Shown: positions 1 through 8,510, counted from the stretch's first letter. The stretch: 64,000 bases of DNA from Streptosporangium sp. NBC_01755 (GCF_035917995.1 NZ_CP109131.1:6386001-6450000), one strand, 5' to 3'. The notes: generated from the letters alone by a model not told the origin. Translations and numbers: made by a program.

Positions 1-518
1 AGCGGGGCGTCGATCTCGCCGACCCCGGGGCGATCACGGCCAGGGCGCTCGACCCGATCCTCACCCTGGGCACCGACCCCGACGCTCCCGCGGTGGCGGT
101 CGACGGCATCGACGCCGCCGCGCCGATCCGCACCGCCGAGGTCACCGCGGCCGTCTCGGCGGTCAGCGCGGTGCCCGAGGTACGGCGCCGCCTGGTGGCC
201 GAGCAGCGTGAGATCATCGGTTCCGGCGGCATCGTCGTCGAGGGCCGTGACATCGGCACGGTGGTGGCGCCCGACGCGGTGGTCAAGATCTATCTGACCG
301 CGAGCGCGGACGCCAGGGCGCTGCGCCGCACGGCGGAGCTCACCGGCACCACGGTGGAGGCACAGCGGGCCGCGATGGCTCGCCGCGACACCCTTGACTC
401 GACCAGGAAGGCAGACCCGCTGGCGAAGGCGGCCGACGCCGTCGAGCTCGACACCACGGCGCTGAACCTCGAAGAGGTCATCGCCGAAATACTGCGTGTG
501 ATTAAGGAAAAGGCGTGA
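1..518 (+). CDS. cmk: Cytidylate kinase, C-terminal part (5' end outside window)
   Basis: The reading frame is open from the first bases of the window, so this is the 3' part of a gene that starts upstream. CMP/dCMP kinase phosphorylates CMP and dCMP with ATP in the cytoplasm. The visible part holds the family signature [10 protein letters not shown] followed by [17 protein letters not shown] and the C-terminal lid and helix. The stop overlaps the GTG start of der by four bases, and cmk-der is a standard actinobacterial pair. The internal GTG at 93 is not the real start, because typical kinase sequence continues upstream of it. Confidence 0.93.
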   Translation, partial: RGVDLADPGAITARALDPILTLGTDPDAPAVAVDGIDAAAPIRTAEVTAAVSAVSAVPEVRRRLVAEQREIIGSGGIVVEGRDIGTVVAPDAVVKIYLTASADARALRRTAELTGTTVEAQRAAMARRDTLDSTRKADPLAKAADAVELDTTALNLEEVIAEILRVIKEKA

Positions 519-1939
519 CCGGGGAATACGACGACGACAACGGCTGGATCGACGCGGAGCTCGCCGATTCAGGGACCGATCACAGCTCTCAGGAGGCGGG
601 GCCGGACACCGCCCCGCAGCCGGTCGTGGCCGTGGTGGGCCGCCCCAACGTGGGCAAGTCCACACTGGTCAACCGGATCATCGGCCGCCGCGAGGCGGTC
701 GTGGAGGACGTGCCGGGGGTGACCCGCGACCGGGTCACCTACGACGCCACCTGGCGCGGGCGCCGGTTCACGGTGGTCGACACCGGTGGGTGGGACCCGG
801 ACGCGACCGGCATGGCGTTGAAGATCGCCGAGCAGGCCCAGGTGGCGGCCGAGCTGGCCGATGTGATCCTGTTCGTGACCGACGCCGTGGTGGGCGTGAC
901 CGACGCGGACGAGATCGTCGGCCACGTGCTGCGCGCGTCGGGCAAGCCGGTCATCCTCGCCGCCAACAAGGTGGACAACCAGCAGATGGAGCTGGAGGCC
1001 GCCGGGTTGTGGTCCCTCGGCCTGGGCGAGCCGCAGCCGGTCTCCGCCCTGCACGGCCGCTCCAGCGGTGACCTGCTGGACGTGATCCTCGACAAGCTGC
1101 CGGACACGCCCGAGCAGCGGTTCGGCGCCGAGCGCGGGCCGCGCAGGGTCGCCCTGGTCGGCAAGCCCAACGTGGGCAAGTCCTCGCTGCTGAACCAGCT
1201 CGCCGGCCAGGAGCGCGTGCTCGTCGACCCGATGGCGGGCACCACCCGAGACCCGGTGGACGAGCTGATCGAGCTCGGCGGCAAGCCCTGGCGCTTCGTC
1301 GACACCGCCGGTATCCGGCGGCGCGACCGTGAGCTCAAGGGCGCCGACTTCTACGCGAGCATGCGCACCAGGGCCGCGCTGGAGCGCTCGGAGATCGCGG
1401 TGGTGCTCATCGACGCCAGCGAGGTGCTGACCGAGCAGGATCTGCGGATCATCTCGCTGGTGATCGAGTCAGGCCGGTGCATGGTCGTGGCGTTCAACAA
1501 GTGGGATCTGCTGGACGAGGACCGCCGCTACTACCTGGAGAAGGAGATCGACCGCCAGCTGGTCCGCGTGCCGTGGGCGCTGCGGGCCAACATCTCCGCC
1601 AAGACCGGCTGGCACGTCGAACGGCTCGTCCCGGCGATCGAGAAGGCGCTCGACTCCTGGTCGACCCGGGTGCCCACCGCCCGCCTCAACGCCTTCCTGA
1701 CCGACCTGGTCGCGGCCACCCCGCCACCGGTCCGCAGCGGCAAGCAGCCCAAGATCCTCTTCGCCACGCAGGCGTCGACGGAGCCGCCGAAGTTCGTGCT
1801 GTTCACCTCGGGCTTCCTGGAGGAGACCTACCGTCGCTTCATCGAGCGCCGGATTCGCGAGGAGTTCGGCTTCGCCGGATCGCCCATCGAGGTCACCATG
1901 AAGATCCGCGAGAAGCGCCAGGGGCAGAAGAAGAAGTAA
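515..1939 (+). CDS. der: Ribosome-biogenesis GTPase Der (EngA)
   Basis: Der is an essential double-GTPase that works in 50S subunit maturation. Two complete G domains are visible: the first P-loop GRPNVGKST is near residues 42-50 and the second GKPNVGKSS near 215. Switch motifs GVTRD and GTTRD, two NKxD-type motifs (NKVD, NKWD) and the C-terminal KH-like domain ending in a lysine-rich tail are present. The 474-residue length fits actinobacterial Der, which carries an acidic N-terminal extension. The GTG start overlaps the end of cmk, so translation is probably coupled. A strong hairpin follows directly. Confidence 0.97.
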   Translation: MTGEYDDDNGWIDAELADSGTDHSSQEAGPDTAPQPVVAVVGRPNVGKSTLVNRIIGRREAVVEDVPGVTRDRVTYDATWRGRRFTVVDTGGWDPDATGMALKIAEQAQVAAELADVILFVTDAVVGVTDADEIVGHVLRASGKPVILAANKVDNQQMELEAAGLWSLGLGEPQPVSALHGRSSGDLLDVILDKLPDTPEQRFGAERGPRRVALVGKPNVGKSSLLNQLAGQERVLVDPMAGTTRDPVDELIELGGKPWRFVDTAGIRRRDRELKGADFYASMRTRAALERSEIAVVLIDASEVLTEQDLRIISLVIESGRCMVVAFNKWDLLDEDRRYYLEKEIDRQLVRVPWALRANISAKTGWHVERLVPAIEKALDSWSTRVPTARLNAFLTDLVAATPPPVRSGKQPKILFATQASTEPPKFVLFTSGFLEETYRRFIERRIREEFGFAGSPIEVTMKIREKRQGQKKK

Positions 1940-1949
1940 GAACCCCATC

Positions 1950-1981
1950 ACGAACGGCCCGGCCCGCGCCGGGCCGTTCGT
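1950..1981 (+). terminator. Transcription terminator of cmk-der
   Basis: A perfect 14-bp stem (ACGAACGGCCCGGC pairing with GCCGGGCCGTTCGT) with a 4-nt loop starts 10 nt after the der stop. It is the likely terminator and also the landing hairpin of the group IIC intron that begins 2-4 nt downstream. Confidence 0.85.
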
Positions 1982-2481
1982 CGTGTGCGCCCAGCATGGG
2001 CGATCGCTTGGGGGTGTAAGTCCCCTGGAGGAAGAGGTGGTGCTAACTCCGAGCCGGAGGCAAGGGCGTCGTCGTGAGGCGGGGTCTGGAGGAAGCCCGA
2101 GGCGAAACCCTGCACCGAGGGATACGAACCGCGTAGAAGGCGGGTCGATCTGGGTGAGCCTGCACGCGAAGGCGAAGCCCGTCACCATCGACAGGATCGG
2201 CACGTAAACGCGGCGGGCGTAGGGGGAAAGTGGTCGTTCTTACCTGGGGAGATCTGCTCGGGTGTCGGTTGTGCTGTTGGTGTCGCCGCGCCGACGGGTC
2301 TGGTCGTGAGGCCGGGGTCTGACCGGGCAGAAGTCAGCAGAGGCCGTAGTACCGGTGAGGGGAACGGACAATCAGCCGGGAAGGGCCGAACGTCGAGTGT
2401 CACGGTGGAAGGTGAGGTGCTCGTGCCGGTCGCGGTGATCGCAGCCACCCCGCGAACGCGGGCCCGTGGTGGGAGGAGACG

Positions 2482-3831
2482 GTGAGTCCGTCAGTGCCCA
2501 TGGCGGAGCGTAGTGGCCGGTCGGTGCCCTTGTCGGAGGCGGTGATCCCTGGCCTGGAGGTGTCGGTGTGGGAGGAGTTCCTCTCGCCGGGCAACCTGGG
2601 CAGGGCGTTGAGGCGTGTGGAGGTCAACCGGGGCGCGCCGGGTGTGGACGGGATGGGCACGGAGCAGTTGCGGCCGTGGATCCGTGAGCACTGGGCGGGC
2701 GTGCGGGAGGCTTTGGACGCGGGTGGCTACCGGCCGTTGCCGGTCCGCCGGGTGGTGATCCCCAAGCCCGGAGGATCAGGGGAGCGGTTGCTGGGAGTGC
2801 CCTCTGCGCTGGACAGGTTGATCCAGCAGGCGATCGCGCAGGTCCTGACGCCGATCTTCGACCCGCATTTCAGCGGGGCCAGTTTCGGGTTCCGTCCCGG
2901 CAAGTCCGCTCATCAGGCGGTGCGGGTCGCGCGGCGGGCGGTCGAGGATGGCCATCGGTGGGTCGTGGATGTCGATTTGGACCGGTTCTTCGATCGGGTC
3001 GATTTCGACATCCTGATGGCGCGGGTGGCGCGCAAGGTGTCTGACCGCAGGATGTTGAGGCTCATCCGGGCGTATCTGGAGGCCGGGGTGATGATCGACG
3101 GGATCGTTTCGGCGAGCAGGGAGGGGACCCCGCAGGGTTCCCCGCTGTCGCCGATCTTGTCGAACATCATGCTGGATGATCTGGACCGGGAGTTGTGGCG
3201 GCGCGGTCATCGGTTCGTGCGCTACGCCGACGACCTTCGGGTCTTCGTGCGCAGCAGGCGAGCTGCCACGAGGGTGCTCGACTCGGTGACAACCGTGGTC
3301 GAGCAGCGGTTAAAACTCAAGGTGAACCGGGAGAAGTCCTCGGTCCGGCACGCGCGTGAGGCGACGTTGCTGGGGTTCGGGTTCTACTTCTCCCGATCAG
3401 GCGTCGGCATCCGGGTCGATCCCAAGGCGATGAGCCGGTTCAAGGATCGCATCCGGGAGTTGACCAGTCGCAGGTGGAGCGTGTCGATGATCTGCAGAAT
3501 CGACAGGCTCAATGCCTACATCACCGGGTGGATGGCCTACTTCCAGCTCGCCGGGCTGTCACGGCGGCTGCGTGAGTTGGATAAGTGGCTGCACCGCCGG
3601 ATGCGGCAGATCCGCTGGAAGGAATGGAAGCGCTGGGCGGCCAGGCGTCGGAACCTTCGCCATCTTGGCATCCCTGACCGCACCGCGCGGGAATGGGCGG
3701 CCAGCAGCAAGGGGTACTGGCGCATCGCCGGGTCAGTGGTCCTTCAACGGGCTCTGCCCAACGCTCACTGGGATGACCTTGGTCTGCTGGGCCTTCAGAA
3801 CACCTGGCGCAGGCTCAGAACCACGGCTTGA
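2482..3831 (+). CDS. ltrA: Group II intron reverse transcriptase/maturase
   Basis: The 449-residue protein has RT blocks in order: RGAPGVDGM (RT1), RPLPVRRVVIPKPGG (RT2), FGFRPGKSAHQAV (RT3), VVDVDLDRFFDRVD (RT4), GTPQGSPLSPILSNIMLDDLD (RT5) and the catalytic RYADD near residues 246-250. The C-terminal maturase (X) domain has the usual ITGWMAYF motif. No HNH endonuclease domain follows, which agrees with class IIC introns. The GTG start has a GGGAGGAG ribosome site. It would splice its own intron and drive target-primed or strand-primed mobility. The ORF is intact, so the element may still be active. Confidence 0.94.
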   Translation: MSPSVPMAERSGRSVPLSEAVIPGLEVSVWEEFLSPGNLGRALRRVEVNRGAPGVDGMGTEQLRPWIREHWAGVREALDAGGYRPLPVRRVVIPKPGGSGERLLGVPSALDRLIQQAIAQVLTPIFDPHFSGASFGFRPGKSAHQAVRVARRAVEDGHRWVVDVDLDRFFDRVDFDILMARVARKVSDRRMLRLIRAYLEAGVMIDGIVSASREGTPQGSPLSPILSNIMLDDLDRELWRRGHRFVRYADDLRVFVRSRRAATRVLDSVTTVVEQRLKLKVNREKSSVRHAREATLLGFGFYFSRSGVGIRVDPKAMSRFKDRIRELTSRRWSVSMICRIDRLNAYITGWMAYFQLAGLSRRLRELDKWLHRRMRQIRWKEWKRWAARRRNLRHLGIPDRTAREWAASSKGYWRIAGSVVLQRALPNAHWDDLGLLGLQNTWRRLRTTA

Positions 3832-3835
3832 CGAA

Positions 3836-3903
3836 CCGCCGGATGCGGGCCCGCATGTCCGGTGGTGTGAGAGGGGGACGGGCGACCCGTCCCCCTACTC
3901 GAT
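3836..3903 (+). ncRNA. Group II intron domains V and VI
   Basis: Domain V is the hairpin at 3836-3865 (CCGCCGGA, bulge TG, CGGG/CCCG, CAT bulge side, TCCGGTGG). Domain VI is the GC-rich hairpin after it (GGGGGACGGG pairing with CCCGTCCCCC), with an unpaired stretch before the terminal CTACTCGAT. These form the ribozyme core and the branch helix. Confidence 0.8.
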
Positions 3904-4131
3904 TTCCGAGGTCCCGCCGTTTCCGGGGTCCCGCCGCGCGGATCTCCCCTGCCTGCCGGTGAAGGACGGACTCGCACCGGTGAACGGGCACCGAAACCGT
4001 TCGCCATTCTTTGATCTTGAACCAGAAGCTGTTTCGCGCTCGCGAACAGGCTCCGGACAACCTCGTCGGCCGTCGCGCGTTGTTCGGAAACGCCTGCCCC
4101 CGTCCTCACTTGACGAGGCGCTACCGGGGGT
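3904..4131. other. Intergenic sequence between intron and lectin array
   Basis: I see no convincing gene here. One short hairpin (GAACGG, 9-nt loop, CCGTTC, around 3981-4001) is followed by a weakly T-rich stretch. A GGTGCGAGTCC string on the minus strand recalls a tRNA T-arm, but its stem does not pair, so no tRNA is called. Confidence 0.4.
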
Positions 4132-4229
4132 GCGACACGAGTTGATTACCTGACGTAGTTGGTCGCTACGTTGGGTGATTCGTGTTATCAAGGGTTTGTT
4201 GATCTTTAAGGAGTATCTCGGGAGGTTCG
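4132..4229 (+). repeat. Conserved lectin leader element, copy 1
   Basis: This is the first of three ~99-nt leaders that directly precede the three lectin start codons. Common features are GCGACACGA at the left, an inverted repeat around GTAG...CGCTACG, TCGTGT pairing with the left ACACGA, then TTATCAAGGGTTTGTTGATCTTT and a GGGAGG ribosome site 4-5 nt before ATG. This copy is the most diverged, with GTAGTTGGTCGCTAC at its centre. It probably carries promoter and operator functions. Confidence 0.75.
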
Positions 4230-4772
4230 ATGAGACTCGTTAGCGTCGGCCAGGTCCTGGCTCTCGCCGCGACCCTGCTTGTCGTCCCGTTCGCCGGCGC
4301 GCCGGCGGCGGATGTCGTGGCCGCCGGTGCGCCGGGGCGGGTTGAGGGGAGGTTCAGGGCCAACCTGGTGGCCCGGCACAGTGGCAAGTGCCTGGACGTG
4401 GTGGCCGGTGGGATGGAGGACGGGGCCAACGTCCAGCAGCGGACCTGCGACGGGAAGGAAAGTCAGGACTGGAGCCTGACGGCGACGGGTGGTGGCTACT
4501 ACACCTTCAAGGCCATGCACAGCGGTAAGTGCCTGGACGTCGTGGGCGACAGCAGGAGCATCGGAGCCGGCATCCAGCAGTGGACCTGCATGATCGGGGC
4601 CCGTAACCAGGAGTGGGGGCTCAGCCAGAGGGACGACGGTTACTTTGTTCTGGTGGCCCGCCACAGCGGCAAGTGCCTGCAGGTGATGGACGGTGACGTG
4701 CGTGATGGTGCCCGACTCCGGCAGTGGACCTGCGTCAGGGGATGGAAGAACCAGGAGTGGCGGCTCGCGTGA
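4230..4772 (+). CDS. Secreted ricin-type (beta-trefoil) lectin-domain protein, paralogue 1
   Basis: The 180-residue protein has an N-terminal signal peptide (MRLVSVGQVLALAATLLVV, with cleavage likely after an Ala near residue 27) and then a single ricin-B beta-trefoil. Three trefoil subdomains are visible, each with an HSGKCLDV- or HSGKCLQV-like start and a terminal QxW (QDW, QEW, QEW). Such domains bind carbohydrate; no catalytic domain is attached, so the protein is a stand-alone secreted or wall-associated lectin. Two close paralogues follow in tandem. The ATG sits after GGGAGGTTCG. This copy is the most divergent of the three at the N terminus. Confidence 0.88.
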   Translation: MRLVSVGQVLALAATLLVVPFAGAPAADVVAAGAPGRVEGRFRANLVARHSGKCLDVVAGGMEDGANVQQRTCDGKESQDWSLTATGGGYYTFKAMHSGKCLDVVGDSRSIGAGIQQWTCMIGARNQEWGLSQRDDGYFVLVARHSGKCLQVMDGDVRDGARLRQWTCVRGWKNQEWRLA

Positions 4773-4813
4773 CTCGACGGTGCGGACTCGCCTGAGCTGA
4801 GGGTCCCCGGGAC

Positions 4814-4912
4814 GCGACACGATATCGATTACTTGGCGTAGCGAGTCGCTACGTTGGGTGATTCATGTTATCAAGGGTTTGTTGATCTTTAGGGAGCGTA
4901 TCGGGAGGTTCG
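4814..4912 (+). repeat. Conserved lectin leader element, copy 2
   Basis: The leader is almost identical to copy 3. It holds a perfect 7-bp stem, CGTAGCG-AGT-CGCTACG, at 4837-4853 and the palindrome CGATATCG next to it. The outer pair ACACGA/TCATGT carries one mismatch. It ends at the lectin ATG with GGGAGG. Confidence 0.78.
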
Positions 4913-5452
4913 ATGAGGCTTTTTCACGCTGGTCAGGTGTTTGTCCTGGCGGCGGCCCTGCTTGCCGCTCCGGCGGCCGCGCGGGCGACGGCCGGTGGGG
5001 TCGCCGGTGTGCAGGGAGGGCTCCGAGCCAAGTTCGCCGCGATCCTGGTGTCCCGCAACAGTGGCAAGTGCCTGGACGTGCTGCACTCCGCCATGAAGGA
5101 CGGGGCCGACGTTCAGCAGTGGACCTGCGACGGCGGCGCCAATCAGGAGTGGAACCTGACGGCGACCAACGCTGGTTACTACACCATTCGGGCCGCGCAC
5201 AGCGGTAAGTGCCTGCATGTGATGGACGGTGACCTGCGCGCTGGGGCCAACGTCCGGCAGTGGACCTGCACGAGCGGGCGCTACAGCGAGGAGTGGTGGC
5301 TGGGCCAGAGGGCCAACGGTTACTTCGTCCTGGTGGCCCGCCACAGCGGCAAGTGCCTGGACATGCAGGGGAGCGGCACGGGGGATGGGACCAACGCCCT
5401 GCAGTGGACCTGTGTCAGGGGGCGGGCGAGCCAGGAGTGGCGGCTTGCCTGA
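4913..5452 (+). CDS. Secreted ricin-type lectin-domain protein, paralogue 2
   Basis: This 179-residue protein has a signal peptide (MRLFHAGQVFVLAAALLA then PAAARA) and one beta-trefoil of three HSGKC/NSGKC subdomains closing with QEW, EEW and QEW. The second subdomain has lost the Gln of its QxW motif. The DNA of leader, signal peptide and the first ~40 codons is almost identical to paralogue 3, while the lectin body has diverged. This indicates a recent duplication or gene conversion of the 5' part. The predicted product is an extracellular carbohydrate-binding protein without a catalytic partner domain. Confidence 0.88.
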   Translation: MRLFHAGQVFVLAAALLAAPAAARATAGGVAGVQGGLRAKFAAILVSRNSGKCLDVLHSAMKDGADVQQWTCDGGANQEWNLTATNAGYYTIRAAHSGKCLHVMDGDLRAGANVRQWTCTSGRYSEEWWLGQRANGYFVLVARHSGKCLDMQGSGTGDGTNALQWTCVRGRASQEWRLA

Positions 5453-5493
5453 GCGGGATTTCCGCCGGTGGTGATGGTCTGTCGCCCGAGGAC

Positions 5494-5592
5494 GCGACAC
5501 GATATCGATTACTTGGCGTAGCGAGTCGCTACGTTGGGCGATTCGTGTTATCAAGGGTTTGTTGATCTTTAGGGAGCGTATCGGGAGGTTCG
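5494..5592 (+). repeat. Conserved lectin leader element, copy 3
   Basis: This is the third copy of the leader and differs from copy 2 at only a few bases. The central stem CGTAGCG/CGCTACG is conserved, and the outer ACACGA...TCGTGT pairing is restored here. It ends at the ATG of lectin paralogue 3. Confidence 0.78.
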
Positions 5593-6141
5593 ATGAGGCT
5601 TTTTCACGCTGGTCAGGTGTTTGTCCTGGCGGCGGCCCTGCTCGCCGTTCCGGCGGCCGCGCGGGCGACGGCCGGTGGGGTCGCCGGTGCGCAGGGAGGG
5701 CTCCGAGCCAAGTTCACCGCGATCCTGATGACCCGTCACAGTGACAAGTGCCTGGATGTGTTCACCCTGAGTGATGAGCTGAAGTTGGGGGCCGATGTCC
5801 AGCAGTGGCCCTGTAGCGTCGACCATCAGGGCCAGGAGTGGAACCTGACGGCGACCAGCGACGGCTACTACAACTTCAGGTCCACAGACAGCGGTTTGTG
5901 CATGGAGGTGGTGCCGAACGACAGGCACAGTGGTGCCGGCCTCCGGCTGTGGACCTGCGTACCCGGACATCGCAACCAGGAGTGGAAGCTCGTCCAGAGG
6001 GACAACGGTTACTTCGCGGTCGTGGTCCGGCACACCGGCATGTGCCTGGACGTGCAGAACGGTCTGATCGTGGACGGGGTCAACGTCAAGCAGGTGACCT
6101 GTGTAAGGGGACGGAAGAACCAGGAGTGGCGGCTCGTCTGA
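5593..6141 (+). CDS. Secreted ricin-type lectin-domain protein, paralogue 3
   Basis: The 182-residue product has the same signal peptide as paralogue 2 and a beta-trefoil with QEW at the end of each subdomain (QEWNL, QEWKL, QEWRL). The sugar-pocket consensus HSGKC is altered in every subdomain (HSDKC, DSGLC, HTGMC), so its ligand specificity probably differs from the other two. The first subdomain carries a short insertion (TLSDELKLG). It converges with the DUF397 gene, separated by 35 nt. Confidence 0.87.
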   Translation: MRLFHAGQVFVLAAALLAVPAAARATAGGVAGAQGGLRAKFTAILMTRHSDKCLDVFTLSDELKLGADVQQWPCSVDHQGQEWNLTATSDGYYNFRSTDSGLCMEVVPNDRHSGAGLRLWTCVPGHRNQEWKLVQRDNGYFAVVVRHTGMCLDVQNGLIVDGVNVKQVTCVRGRKNQEWRLV

Positions 6142-6176
6142 GCCGGTGGCATCGGCTCCCGCCAGGTGGTCGCGGG

Positions 6177-6578
6177 TCAGGCGTTGGCCGGGATGCCGAG
6201 GAGCCAGGGAAGGGTGAACTCGCCGTCGTGGGTTACGCCGTCGAGGAAGGCGTGCCATTCGTCGAGGGTGTAGTGGACGGTGGGGGTGTCGTTGTCTCGC
6301 ACGGTGATGTGTTCGCCGTCGAAGCCGATGAGCAGGAGGCCTGCGAGGAGGGTGGGGGAGTTCAGTTTCTGGGGGGTGAGGTTGCCCGCTTGAACCTGGT
6401 CGAGGAGGGTGAGCCAGGTCTTCGGGGTGATGGCGATGGTGGGGCCCTGGGGGGAAGGGTTGTTGGAGTTGTGCAGCCAGACGGTGGTGCCGTCGAATCG
6501 GGCTTCGACGCAGTTGCTCTGGGCGCCGCTGCGAGTGCTCTTACGCCAGATTCCGCAGGAATACCGATCGCCAACCAT
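6177..6578 (-). CDS. DUF397 domain protein (WhiJ-cluster partner)
   Basis: DUF397 proteins are small proteins that accompany Scr1/WhiJ-type regulators in actinomycetes and are thought to modulate them. The N-terminal half shows the signature WRKSTRSGAQSNCVEAR. A second, weaker DUF397-like unit (HITVRDNDTPTVHYTLDEW) ends the protein, so at 133 residues it is about twice the usual single-domain length. It lies 33 nt downstream of the HTH gene in the same direction and has its own AGGAAGG site about 10 nt before ATG. The two genes are probably cotranscribed. Confidence 0.85.
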   Translation of the reverse strand: MVGDRYSCGIWRKSTRSGAQSNCVEARFDGTTVWLHNSNNPSPQGPTIAITPKTWLTLLDQVQAGNLTPQKLNSPTLLAGLLLIGFDGEHITVRDNDTPTVHYTLDEWHAFLDGVTHDGEFTLPWLLGIPANA

Positions 6579-6611
6579 CGTTGAGCGTCCTTCCTGGATA
6601 AATCATGCCAT

Positions 6612-7466
6612 TTAGAGCGTAACGGCTATCTCGCTGAGAAAGGAGTCTGATTTATCGGGACTCAGGGCAAGGCCGCAGAGGTGATCGAAAGCCCGTAGAT
6701 ACTGCTCGACGCTGTGTTCGTCCTCGATGTAGGCGTCGGTGTTCATCGTTTCGACATGCGCGACGTCCAAGCTGGGAAGACGCAGGATGGTGAAGGCGCC
6801 TGACATTCCAGGATGAGGTTGGCTGGTGAACGGCAGAACCTGCAGTGTGACGTTGGGCCACGCCGCGCACTCGCGTAGATACTCGATCTGATCACGGAAG
6901 ACCTCGGGGCCGCCGATGGGGTGGCGGAGAGCGACCTCGCTGATCAGGGCGCGTAGGGTAACCGGTTCCTGCCTCCTGAGGATGGTCTTGCGTGTCGTCC
7001 GGACGGCGACGAACTCCCCGAGCTCGGTGGCGCTGCTCAGACCTTGCATGGCGGACACGAACGTCCGGGCATACGCCTCCGTCTGTAGTAGCCCCGGCAT
7101 CAGATAGGCCTCGTAAGTTTGGATCTCGGTCGCCGTCGATTCGAGCCGTATCAGGTCTACGTACGAAGGCGCCAACGCGTCGCCGTGCTCGACCCACCAG
7201 CCGCGCCGTTCCTGCTGTATCTCAGCTGCGACGACCATGAGCTTGTCGCGGACGTTTAGGTCGGTGACTCCGTAGGCGTCCAGGATCGGAGGCACGTCGC
7301 GGGGTGGGATACCGACGATGCCGTTTTCGATGCGGCTGAGTGAGGCCGTGGAGCGTTTGCATTTGTCTGCTGCTATGGCAAGTGAGGGGATTCCCGCCGC
7401 CGCTCGAAGTTCTGCCAGCTTCGCGCCGAGCCAGCGCTGCCGAAGTGACGGTATGTCTGTGTTCAT
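6612..7466 (-). CDS. Scr1/WhiJ-type HTH regulator with DUF5753
   Basis: An N-terminal XRE helix-turn-helix (LGAKLAELRAAAGIPSLAIA...KRSTASLSRIENG) is followed by a C-terminal DUF5753-like ligand or partner-binding domain (YEAYLMPGLLQTEAYARTFV; GGPEVFRDQIEYL; PHPGMSGAFTILRLP). I chose the ATG at 7466 (284 aa) because a GGGAGGG site lies directly before it and the family starts here; the open frame extends upstream without homology. Such regulators work with the DUF397 protein and a neighbouring RsbW-like ATPase in developmental or antibiotic control, as known for the whiJ/abaA-like loci of Streptomyces. Confidence 0.88.
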   Translation of the reverse strand: MNTDIPSLRQRWLGAKLAELRAAAGIPSLAIAADKCKRSTASLSRIENGIVGIPPRDVPPILDAYGVTDLNVRDKLMVVAAEIQQERRGWWVEHGDALAPSYVDLIRLESTATEIQTYEAYLMPGLLQTEAYARTFVSAMQGLSSATELGEFVAVRTTRKTILRRQEPVTLRALISEVALRHPIGGPEVFRDQIEYLRECAAWPNVTLQVLPFTSQPHPGMSGAFTILRLPSLDVAHVETMNTDAYIEDEHSVEQYLRAFDHLCGLALSPDKSDSFLSEIAVTL

Positions 7467-7795
7467 TTTCCCTCCCGCAGTGATGAGCCTGATCAAGGTG
7501 AGCCGAAATTGGAACTTGGCGTAACTATTTCGCTCAACCAGCTTGCGCACCGGAACCGCAAAGCTCACTGTAGACCTCAGCAGTCGGTCACCAAGGGAGA
7601 TCGACCAAAAGCGTTTCGTAATCAAGGTCGAGCAGGCTCGGTGCCTGAAGTGTCGGGGACGCCGCTCTCGTCGCGGGAGGTGACGACCGTGAGGATCTGC
7701 CGGGCGGTGGCGTACCGCCATGGAGTCGAGTCGTGTCAGGCGGCTGTGGAACGTTCCCGGGCCGATCGGCACCGTGGACGAGGGAAGGGACAGGG
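7467..7795. other. Divergent intergenic region between HTH regulator and ATPase
   Basis: This 329-nt gap separates the outward-facing HTH and ATPase genes and must contain both promoters. No classical -35/-10 pair stands out and no RNA gene is visible. It is locally lower in GC near 7500-7560. Confidence 0.4.
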
Positions 7796-8326
7796 ATGAT
7801 CGTGAAGCGTTCGCGTGCTCTGATCGTCGGCGGGATCTCCGGATTGTTCCGGGGTAGACGGTTCAACGGCGCTGATCGGAGGTTCTCGGGTTTGGACTGG
7901 CAGCTGTTCGCGCTGGACGTGCTGTCCGCCTCCCCGAGCTTTTCCCGCCGGTTCGCGGCCACGGCCTCGCAGGTCAGACCCGCACGCACCTTCGTCGCCG
8001 ACCTGCTGGGGGAAGAGCACCCCCGTAGGGACGACGCCGTCCTGCTCACCAGCGAGCTTGCCGGGAACGTGATCCGGCATGCCGTCCAGCGGGAGTTCCT
8101 CGTCTCGCTGGCGTTCGCGACCGGCGGCGTGCTGGTCGCGGTCCGGGACTGCGGTTCGTCCAGGATCCCCTACCCGAGGCAGGCGGAGGAGGAGGCCCCG
8201 AGTGGCAGAGGGCTCGCCCTGGTCGACACACTGGCGGCACGCTGGGGCTTCCACCGATCCCCCGGAAGCACGAGCGTCTGGTTCCAGCTCGCCACGCCCT
8301 CGCCCGGCCTGGGCGGCGACGGCTGA
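7796..8326 (+). CDS. RsbW-like ATP-binding protein (AbaA-like)
   Basis: The 176-residue protein is a GHKL-fold ATPase of the anti-sigma/serine kinase type. The N box is LLTSELAGNVIRHAV, the G1 box is VAVRDCGSS and the G2 box is GRGLALVDTLAARWG, ending in the usual WFQL strand. It has no transmembrane segment or receiver domain. The start at 7796 follows GGGAAGGGACAGGG. In actinomycetes such stand-alone ATPases are paired with WhiJ-type HTH and DUF397 genes, as here, and probably bind ATP to control a partner protein; the target is unknown. Confidence 0.85.
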   Translation: MIVKRSRALIVGGISGLFRGRRFNGADRRFSGLDWQLFALDVLSASPSFSRRFAATASQVRPARTFVADLLGEEHPRRDDAVLLTSELAGNVIRHAVQREFLVSLAFATGGVLVAVRDCGSSRIPYPRQAEEEAPSGRGLALVDTLAARWGFHRSPGSTSVWFQLATPSPGLGGDG

Positions 8327-8510
8327 TCATGCGGGGTTGTTCCCGGAGGCGTGACCGGCGTCGAAGGTGTTCATCCGCAGCTCTCCGGTGGCTGAGGCGC
8401 CGTTGCGGGACAGCACATGGACGCGGCGGCCGTGCGGGTGGATGGGGTGGACATCCGCCGGGGCGGCCCCCTGTGGCGAGTCTCGAAGCGGTACGGGCAG
8501 ACTCTGGCAA

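Larger units (their letters stand above)
1985..3903 (+). mobile_element. Group II intron, class C (terminator-associated)
   Basis: The segment starts with GTGCG (consensus GUGYG) right after the der terminator hairpin and ends with a domain VI hairpin and CTACTCGAT, matching the AY 3' end. It encodes an intron reverse transcriptase without an endonuclease domain. A domain V hairpin with CCGCCGGA pairing to TCCGGTGG lies just after the RT stop; its catalytic triad reads CGC, as is common in class IIC, rather than AGC. Class IIC introns are known to insert behind terminator hairpins, and this position fits exactly. The 5' boundary could be 1983 (GTGTG) instead of 1985. The roughly 500 nt before the RT gene are domain I-IV RNA and not coding. 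Confidence 0.88.

Noticed and set aside
3985..4050. tRNA-like GGTGCGAGTCC string on the minus strand
   Set aside because: The flanking bases do not form a 5-bp T stem, and no acceptor or anticodon arm can be drawn.
4858..5208. Frame starting inside the lectin leader (MIHVIKGLLIFRERIGRF)
   Set aside because: It runs out of frame through the lectin gene; the same shadow appears in copy 3 and it lacks a ribosome site.
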